Source of the DNA: Ornithodoros turicata
Lineage: Eukaryota > Arthropoda > Arachnida > Ixodida > Argasidae
Direction of reading: 5' to 3'
Length of the DNA: 64,000 nucleotides
Assembly (NCBI RefSeq): GCF_037126465.1
Contig: NC_088203.1
Coordinates: 102,796,668 to 102,860,667, forward strand
Made by a program: the position numbers and the translations under genes. The notes under the pieces were generated by a model. It ran no database searches. It was given only the letters and a program-made list of their open reading frames with translations, and was not told the DNA's origin. This document shows, piece after piece, positions 56,963-64,000 of the stretch (position 1 is its first letter; the number at the start of each line of letters is the position of its first letter).

Positions 56963-58404
56963 TACGAGGAGTCTAAGTCAAACGGGGATTTTTCGCAAAA
57001 GTAAACAGGCGAGAAATGCACAGCATGCATCTCCAGCTGCACTAATGCACTTGTCCCAGCGTTTCACGATGGCTTCGATGCCAGCAGCGTAGAAATCCGG
57101 CGCGTAGCAGCCACGATCAGACTGCATTCTTGACCTCGTCGTCGCAGCTGAAGTTGCGGCCACCAAGGAACACCTTCAGTGGCCCGAAGAGATGGAAATC
57201 GCTGGGGGCGAGGTCTGGACTGTAACGGGGATGTAGCAGGAACTCCCAGCCAAGTTCCTGTAAGGTGCGTGTCGTGAGATGCGCGGTATGCGGACGTGCA
57301 TTGTCCTGTAGGCAGGGCCGGTGCTAGGGGTGTGCGGGGCCTGAGGCGGAGGCTCATCGCGGGGCCTGTTTCACACTAGCAGTAATAGAGATTTTAGCAG
57401 TACGGGAAATGGCGGCAGGAGAGAAGGGTGAGAAATCCTTGGTATAGCTTGCAGGGTTGGTGGATTTTTCTTTTTTTTTTTTGGGGGGGGGGGCATTTTC
57501 TGATCGCATGACGGAATGGCATATTCTCTTATCTGCGTTAAGTGCATACTTGATATTTAAAAAAGTAATCCCTGGTTGAGGGCTTCATGCGCGGGGCCTA
57601 AGGCGGTCGCCTTACTTGCGTACCCCTATCGCAGGCCCTGCCTGTAGGACTCCTCCTTTGGTGATGAGGCCCGGCCGCTTTTGCTTCAGCGGCTTATGCA
57701 CTACCCCAAGAACCTGGCAGTAATATGCAGTAGTACCACTGGGAAGAATATCAACATGAAAACGGCAGCTTTGTCTCCGAAAAACGCAGGCTGGGTGCTT
57801 CGGGCGAGCACAGATGCTTCCATTGTTTTGATGCGCGTTTAGACTCGGGAGTGAAATGGTACAGCCACGTTTCATCGCACGTGATGATCCCATCAAGGAA
57901 CGCCTGTTCTTCAGTGTCGAAACGGTACCTTAGCTCTTGGAAGATTTCCAGTCTTCTCTGCCGCTCAAACACTGACAGCTGCTTCGGGACCCAAACGGGC
58001 ACTACCTTTCCGAAACTGGAGGTGTTCAACGTTCCCACAGAAAGGTCCGTCTTTCGTGTTATCCGTCGGTCCTTGAGGAGCAGGCGCTCAAGGAACTCTG
58101 ACACTGGGCTCTGAGCCGCCCCGGCTGGGATCGTTCTGCCCTGATGTACGGCAGTCTCGGAACCGTTTGCACCACTCAAACGCTTTGCTGTGTCTAAGTG
58201 TATCGTAACCATACTGAGCCTGAAGTCTTCTGTGAATTTGACTTCATTCACGAGGAGCTTCATGACAAATCGCTATTCGATGTGCGCGCTCACCTCGTTG
58301 TCAGCCATCTTGTCCAGCACGTGTTTTCTGTTTTGCACCACCACGTGGTCAACACGCGCGAGCCATTTGACAGAAAGTCCCGGTTTGACTTTGAACACCC
58401 GTTA
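56963..58404 (-). mobile_element. Mariner-family transposon, disabled
   Basis: The ends are imperfect inverted repeats (CGAGGAGTCTAAGTCAAACG and the complement of the CGGTTTGACTTTGAACACCCG region). Minus-strand frames show mariner transposase: ITCDETWLYHFTPESKRASKQW (first catalytic D), then beyond an inserted element DNARPHTA (second D) and YSPDLAPSDFHLFGPLK (third D). Stops, frame changes and the insertion at 57313 make it non-functional. Host sequence GGAGTGCTTATTACAAATGT is present on both sides. Confidence 0.85.
57313..57640. mobile_element. hAT-type MITE with 8-bp target duplication inside the mariner
   Basis: The ends CAGGGCCGG and the inverted GGCCCTG are those of hAT elements. The 8-bp repeat CCTGTAGG flanks it at 57305-57312 and 57641-57648. 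The inner subterminal motif GGGGCCTGAGGCGG is echoed inverted as GCCTAAGGCGGTCGCC. It is 328 bp and non-coding. Confidence 0.9.
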
Positions 58405-58507
58405 TACATTGCAAGGAGTGCTTATTACAAATGTACGTAATCTGTTGACTCTGGGTGTGTTTTCTTTCCGAAACCACCAAACAGCTAGGCGGCAGTGAGG
58501 TTGCAGT

Positions 58508-58685
58508 ATGTAGTGCTGGACAAAAGTTTACGGAACGCGTTCCTCAGAGTGACAGGGCAGCAGCGAATGGGAGCGTACCATATGCCTCAGAAACCCAGTG
58601 ACCGGTACCATTCGCTGCTGGCCTGTCACTTTGAGGAAGGGATGCGCCGGAGCGTGGTCCGTAAGCTTTTGCCCAGCACTGTACA
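58508..58685. mobile_element. Tc1-like palindromic MITE
   Basis: GTGCTGGACAAAAGTTTACGG at the left is inverted as CCGTAAGCTTTTGCCCAGCAC at the right. Inner arms carry CAGCAGCGAATGG and its complement. Related fragments are at 26790-26910, 32300-32443 and about 54050-54090. Confidence 0.65.
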
Positions 58686-59232
58686 TCGCTGATCAATGCG
58701 CATATTAGCGAGTTGTGCCATACCGTATGCGTACGTAAAGGGTAGCGCTGATTGTTCGCTCTGCCGCGCGCAAGGCAGAGCTTTGCTCGTTGTGCGGAAC
58801 CAGCGCGCTATTCCTTACGTACGCAAAGGCAACAGCGCATGAGGAGAGCGGGAAGAACTGCGTACCCAATAAGCGAAGCGTAGGTTTTTGTCGTGATCAG
58901 ATAGCGCGTTAGTCTAAGGATGTCAGATGAGCCTGTACATTGCTTACAGGTACGGAGGGCATACGGAGGTACATAGCAGATACATATGGAAATATACATA
59001 CTACTTCATTGTTTCAGATGTGCAAGGCAAAACAGCAGGGCTTTCACGGTGGTACGTCATGTTCGGCTTGCAGTACATTATCCACAGAGGCGAGCTAGAA
59101 AAGAACATCTGCAATGACTCCTACAGCGATGGCTACAGGGATATTCTCCACGTCAAGGATTATCTGAACGACAATTTCCGTGTGTGCCCATCATTGGAAA
59201 ATTGGAAGAAAGGACCCGGCGACTGCACGTGA

Positions 59233-59238
59233 AATAAA
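59233..59238 (+). terminator. Polyadenylation signal of gene 3
   Basis: AATAAA follows directly after the ancestral stop TGA at 59230-59232. Confidence 0.5.
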
Positions 59239-60078
59239 TTCCGGTCCTGGTGATCATTCTTGACACGCTTCGCCCGCGAAACACTATAGGAACCCTTCGA
59301 GTCTTGGAACTAAATGAAATATGAACTAAAAACTTCTCAAATATGCCGTAAAAATCGACATACGCATGCGCATTTTTGTTCCATCGAGTGCTTACATGAA
59401 AAACCATGAGCGGATCACGCCACAGACACATACCACAAAGAACACTCGTGGAGCTGAAGGCTTGGCTTTCGACACTGCATCATAGTGGCTAAAATGCGAG
59501 CGCCGCCAGTCTTCGTAGCCCTAGAGTGACGAAAGTGTGTAGTACGGCTTATGGGTCATGCACGCAGTGGAAAGCACAGCAGGCAAGGGATGGGCTAAAC
59601 AACGCACCTTACCGCACAGAAACCACGATCGGAAACTCTAGCTTCCCCGAAACCACCAAACGGACCCAAGGAAATATGCTCTCCCGCCTGAAACTACTGC
59701 AAAATATGCACTATGCGGGCATTTTCATGCCAAATACGCCACAACGTGTGAATCTTGGCATTTATGTGCATGCAACATAGGGCTTTCTGGTTCTGGTCGG
59801 TACCAGTATTAAGACCAAAACTGTAATGAAAAAAAAAAATATATTCCGCTCTCTAGTAATGAGTATCGCTTTTTAAAACAAAGTGACTCCGTGCAAGTCT
59901 GCAAAAATGTACAGTGGAGGTAGGACGTCCTTGAGAGATGATCATGCGTGGCACACTTGAGTGATGTCTCCGCACATCAGTAACAGGTTGATCTGCAAGA
60001 AATAGCACCTAGAATCTTTGCACTATCTGTGCGGAAAATAATGGGCCTAACATTTGGGTGGCAACGGATAGACAGGTG

Positions 60079-61191
60079 CCTTTTGGCCCTTCATACCACT
60101 CTGCGAGGCTAAATTGCAATAAACTTCATTGCACGCAGCAAAAAAGATCGCTCAGCAAAAAAAAAAAAAAAAGAAACAGAAGAAAACAGTCGGCCCAACT
60201 TTCGTGAACGGCTGCGGCATTATCATTGGGCTCGTGCAGTGTACCTTAATTAGTATAGAAGACTGTTGCCAGCGACCTGTAACAGCCGATGACTCTCTAC
60301 GGGGCTAGTGGGGTCGGTTGGCACATGACAACAGCGTAGACAAGAATCGCAAAAAGACAATCAGTGAACGTATTTCAACCTTTAATCATAATCACCCCGT
60401 ATTAACCACATGATAAAATGTTGAAAGTTCGACGTTCCCCCATCTGTCCGGGTCGCTTTCGTCGCGTCTTCGCTGATGACACTCCAAACTTGTTCGGATT
60501 TTTACTTGATTGATATTACTAGTACATTCCTGCCAAGTTTCTGAGCAAACCCTACATGGCCGATTTGTAATATTGATGCCCATCAATGCCACCAGACTTA
60601 GATTGGTTCAGTCGCAGGCTTGCTGATCTCCCGAGTGTATTCGAGCGAAGATTCTTCGAGTGCAGGAGACTTGAAACGGATCTTTTTTGCCCGCCGTTTT
60701 CCGCAGTGGTTGATACGTTTCTGATGACTAACAAATGGAACTGATTGACCTGCGGTGCGACGCTCGTCCACGTTCGGTACAACTTACGTCCGATAGTAAT
60801 TATTCGTTAGTTTGCTTCGCGAGGCAACTGTGTCAACGTGTGTCTGCGAGCATGCCTTTTCTGCGATAAGCCTCAATAAGGTAAAGTTGTACTCACAACT
60901 AACAAACGAACACCCCAACGCAGTCCTGAATGTTGTAGTTGCGCAATGACTTTCACACGATGTTGAAGCAATACTTTAAAACAAGAGGCGCCAAGTTTCC
61001 TCGTGACAAGCCAATAAAAAGGATTGCTGACCCAGTGATTGAGCAACGCTAAGTAATACATTTTATGTCGTTTCAACTTCTGTGTTGTGTCATCGATATC
61101 AGAAACAGGCTACCCCAAAGCCGTGGTACGCTTCCCGCGTAGTTCCCCCAGGGCTCAATGCGGCCCGTGGACTCAGTTCGGCACCTCTGGT
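60079..61191. other. Insertion of about 1.1 kb specific to duplicon 3
   Basis: Host sequence ends at ATAGACAGGTGC (about 60078) and resumes at ATACCATCGAGAAT (about 61193). In duplicon 2 these two points are adjacent near 33978. The insert contains minus-strand frames LALLNHWVSNPFYW (about 61000-61050) and, ending near 60602, a basic/acidic stretch KRRAKKIRFKSPALEESS then a stop. These look protein-like but are unassigned. AATAAA with a later A run is near 60118-60170. Confidence 0.4.
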
Positions 61192-61965
61192 ATATACCAT
61201 CGAGAATAGTAAACTGAGTAGAGAACATATGAGCAGAGTGCATCATCAATGTCCTCACTTGCCCTGCTTCAACGGCAATGGCCCTTGAACACAGCCCGCC
61301 GTTGAACGTTTAATTCGCGTACTTTGTAAACGGAGCATTAAAGCAGTATGGCCAAGACATTGTCGTATCGTACATACCTCGCTGAGGAACATTCCTCTTT
61401 CAGGTGAATCCTTCAATGAACAAGTCTCGGTTTCATTCAGAGTCCTGCTCATCTGAGATGCGGGGGGGGGGGGGGGGGACGTCCCTACTCCACCGACTGC
61501 CTCATGCTGTGGACGAGGGCACACGGCTAGTGAAACAGGCGCCACCCCCTTATGGCACGATGCTTTTGATATTGCGTATCTTGTGTTTACCCGGCAAAGA
61601 GAGTATACTGACACTTTCCAAGGGCAATGCATGATTAGTCAACCGCAAAACAGATCTTCACCAAGATTTAGATCACCACCACCTCTCCCCGTTTGCCGTC
61701 TGCTACTCCGTAACCACCAACTCCCTGACGCGCACCTGCTCTTCCCACCCGCTGACACCACGCGCACCTGAAACCGTATTTTGATATAGAAGGGATACAC
61801 TTCTGATCAAACAATTGATTTTAAAACGTGGTCACAGGTATGTATATGAGCGAACCCTCCAAATTTTCTTGAGGCGCACTATGTCACAGCGTAAGCCCTA
61901 CTCCGCGCGCCGGCTGGGCCCTTGGGTTTTCATTTTCTCCCTGGGATTTTTGCAGAATGACAGCG

Positions 61966-62160
61966 TTTGTAACTTCACCACATTGCACGCTTTTAGCCAA
62001 CCGTCGTTCCGAATGGATATCATTCTGTGTTCTGATTTGTTCAAAACGGGGGAGGCGCCTATCTGGGACATGCATAATGTATCCCAGATAGGCGCCTCCT
62101 CCCATTTTCAACAAATCAATACACAGAATGATATCATTCGGAATAATGGTTGGCTATATG
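61966..62160. mobile_element. Palindromic MITE, subfamily C-like, ends eroded
   Basis: Inverted arms around GGGACATGCATAATGTATCCC. AACTTCACCACATTGCACGC at the left is not mirrored at the right, where the GTTAC-rich repeat starts. Confidence 0.65.
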
Positions 62161-62339
62161 AGCGTTACTTCGGAAGTTACTTCGAAAGAAGAAGCGGAAG
62201 TTACTCGTCGTGTAACTTCGCTAATTACTATTTGTGCCGAGTAACTGTACTTGTAACTTAGGTACTTTATTCGCGAACTAACTGTCACTCTTACTTTTTC
62301 GACTCTTTCCAAGGCACATAAGAAGGGACATACATCATG

Positions 62340-62588
62340 CACTCTTAAAAATGAACTTCACCGCACAGCACGCTCTTAGCCAACCATTATCTCGAACGAT
62401 ATCGCTATGTTACCTGATTTGTTCAAAACGGTAGGCGTACGCCTTTTCTGTGACACTTATGCGGTTCATAATTGTCACAAAAATGGCGTACGCCTCCCGT
62501 TTTCAGTAAATCAGGGCAGAGAACGATATCATTCGAGATTATGGTTGGCTCGAAGCGTGCTATGCGGTGGAGTTCATTTCTAAGAGTG
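62340..62588. mobile_element. Palindromic MITE, subfamily A
   Basis: The ends are CACTCTTAAAAATG and CATTTCTAAGAGTG, with inverted arms. It is absent at the equivalent site in duplicon 2 (near 35890), so it inserted after that duplication. Confidence 0.85.
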
Positions 62589-62643
62589 TGGACGCTTTGT
62601 ACTGCAGGGTGCAGGCCAGAATAGTGAAGAAGAAAAGAATCCT

Positions 62644-62889
62644 ACGTACTGGTGAAAGGGCTCGCCGTTGTCGACCTCAGAGAGGTGGGCAACGTCACCA
62701 CTGACGCCCTGGGGAAAGTGCGTCCTGGGCCGACTTCTAAGGGAACTGTGCCGACATATGTCTGAAAGTGTCTGAGGGAAAACCAGGAGAAAACCCAGAC
62801 AGCACAGCCGGCACCGGGATTCGAACACGGGTACCTCCCAGTCCCGAAGTGACATGACCAGCACGCTAACCACTGAGCCACACGAGCTG
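62644..62889 (-). mobile_element. tRNA-derived SINE, duplicon 3
   Basis: Nearly identical to 35946-36192 and at the same site, so it was inherited by duplication rather than inserted independently. Confidence 0.75.
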
Positions 62890-63169
62890 GTAGAATCAGC
62901 TCAGAGAGCTCAGAGTTACGTCCATTCCTATTGGCAGTCGTAAGCACGTGACTTCTCGCTCGCTGCATCACTGGTATAGCGTCGTGCGCTGTGATGTCAA
63001 AGCCGCGTGAGTCTCTGTATTCGCGGCGCCCATTTTCTCCGCTTCTATTGCCCTTTTCGCTGTGAAACTTTCGGGGCAGGTTCAGAGTGGTGCAAAGAAC
63101 CGCCTCTTACGTTTATCTAGGATAACGTAGGATGACCTGTCCCAACCCCTTTTATGGGAAATGTCGCAC

Positions 63170-63560
63170 ACGGCTAATATAACTATGAGGTATCTCTTAG
63201 GCCCATCATCTTCTGTAGGTAATAGAAGGATCATGGTATGCATTGATCATCATACACGCTACACCAAAACCGCAGCGCTTGCCTCGTCGACGGCACCAGA
63301 CGCTGCCAGTTTCCCCTAAGAAACACATATTTGTCGCTGGAGCGGAAGTGACGTCTACTAGATGTTATAGATCGAGAAGTTACCTGTCGAAAAGAACTCT
63401 TAGAAAGAAAAAGAAAAAAAGAAACTTAGTTACAGAAACGAGTTACCTCGAAATCTGCTAGATGTATTCCCGCTTTCTATCCAGACCGTTCAGTATGCTC
63501 TGATATATGAAACTCCGGCATTCATAATCTCAAAGTAAAGTCGTTGTTTTGCTACGAGAG
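63170..63560 (+). pseudogene. Old gypsy integrase relic, duplicon 3 copy
   Basis: Nearly identical to 36470-36860, including the GTTACC-rich insertion. It is upstream of gene 4. Confidence 0.5.
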
Positions 63561-63589
63561 ATATTTAACGCAATATTTATAGCTGAACT

Positions 63590-63902
63590 TATTTTTGCTT
63601 ACTGATTTCGCATTGAGAGGAAGGCAGCGCATCATTACTACTATCGCTGGTTTTTATTATCGAGTGTTTTGGAGAAGCCGGCTATTGCGTTTTGTAGGAG
63701 CGTTTTTCTTTCCTAACTCCAACTCCAACTGTTACTACATCCTACTGTCACTAATACCATATTACTACCGTCATCAGCAGCACGCGCATGGTACAAAAGC
63801 CCGTGAAGAAGCAGAAGCAGTGTCTCGTTCACCCGTTCGGTTGCTCACTCCTTCCCTTGCCTTGCCGAGCACATCAGCTCTCACCGCCGGATAACATCAA
63901 TT
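63590..63902 (+). promoter_or_regulatory. Conserved 5' flank of gene 4
   Basis: This is the counterpart of 18840-19142, uninterrupted and nearly identical to the gene 3 flank on both sides of its LINE. It shows the pre-insertion state of the gene 3 flank: GAAGCAGAAGCAG runs directly into TGTCTCGTTCACCC here. Confidence 0.45.
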
Positions 63903-63906
63903 ATGG
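63903..63906 (+). CDS. Gene 4: first coding exon only (ATGG), rest beyond the window
   Basis: The 5' flank from about 63590 matches that of genes 2 and 3 almost base for base, including the CTACTA-rich tract, the GAAGCAG repeat and GGATAACATC just before the ATG. The exon again ends ATGG before a GTAAGCAG donor. The tandem array therefore continues past the right edge. Nothing can be said about the remaining exons. Confidence 0.65.
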
Positions 63907-64000
63907 GTAAGCAGTGTTCCGTTTTTTTTTTTTTTTTTTCTTTGCAACCGTTGCCTACGTTCCTTAACGATACACACGGCATACTGGCACATCCACCTTT

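Larger units (their letters stand above)
38455..59232 (+). pseudogene. Gene 3: paralogue with intact exons 1-12 and a frameshifted last exon
   Basis: The exons are 38455-38458, 49487-49558, 49616-49645, 50208-50214, 50280-50359, 50780-50992, 51057-51246, 52001-52160, 52722-52864, 52927-53059, 53417-53608, 56487-56654 and 59018-59232. Exons 1-12 join in frame (464 codons) with the same phases as genes 1 and 2. In the last exon one base is missing after 59052 (CACGGTGG-TACGTC, where the paralogues have GGCTACGTC). The frame then ends at TAG 59096-59098, giving about 490 aa. It loses the conserved tail with CND, the Tyr-rich stretch and RVCP. The helix is preceded by KAKKW, and the Thr run is about 21. 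The sequon NST is kept where genes 1 and 2 have NVT. A LINE sits 95 bp upstream of the ATG, and a gypsy element plus a 5-kb minisatellite enlarge intron 1 to 11 kb. A sequencing error in the last exon cannot be excluded, and a truncated protein is also possible. Confidence 0.72.

Overview
The window looks like nuclear DNA of an arachnid, most likely a tick. Coding sequence is split into short exons with GT..AG introns. There are tRNA-headed SINEs with a serine-tRNA-like 5' end (the type I know from ticks as Ruka-like), TA-flanked palindromic MITEs, Ty3/gypsy, LINE, Penelope, mariner and hAT sequences, and long minisatellites. I see no bacterial operon, ribosome binding site, rRNA or genuine tRNA gene. 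The exact species cannot be told from the sequence.

The main content is one tandemly duplicated gene family, all on the + strand. Three copies are present, plus the first exon of a fourth. Each is built from 13 coding exons whose splice phases (1,1,1,2,1,1,2,0,2,0,0,0) are the same in every copy. Gene 1 runs 1376-16969 (its first exon lies before the window). Gene 2 runs 19143-33181 and is complete (537 aa predicted). Gene 3 runs 38455-59232 and has a 1-base deletion in its last exon. Gene 4 starts at 63903. The predicted protein has a short cytoplasmic tail of Met-Ser-Gly repeats, a Lys-rich patch, one transmembrane helix, an acidic linker, a Thr-rich mucin-like stalk of variable length and a Cys-containing ectodomain of about 400 residues with a conserved DG(L/I)C motif. 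It is therefore probably a type II (N-in) surface glycoprotein. The ectodomain recalls tick-specific 'Thr-stalk plus DGLC' proteins that may be distant GH18 (chitinase-like) relatives; that link is inference. Two exons are unusual: the first coding exon is only ATGG, and a later one is 7 nt.

Layout. 1-16975: gene 1. Its introns hold palindromic MITEs, a GTTAC-bounded repeat (4335-5205) and a decayed gypsy element (about 6700-10310). 16976-19142: intergenic, with an inverted-repeat transposon and an old gypsy integrase relic. 19143-33181: gene 2. Intron 1 holds a 107-bp minisatellite and two MITEs; a later intron holds a foldback of about 1.66 kb (28041-29697). 33182-38454: intergenic, with an 85-bp tandem repeat, a TA-flanked MITE, a SINE and a LINE insertion just upstream of gene 3. 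38455-59232: gene 3. Its 11-kb intron 1 holds a gypsy LTR retrotransposon with identical LTRs (38820-43459) and a 5-kb minisatellite array (43932-48998); later introns hold a Penelope fragment and a mariner relic carrying a hAT MITE. 59239-63902: intergenic, with a 1.1-kb insertion found only in this duplicon, MITEs and a SINE.

The three duplicons share their non-coding backbone, so the order of many insertions can be read by comparing them. Genes 2 and 3 are closer to each other than to gene 1, especially in the middle exons.
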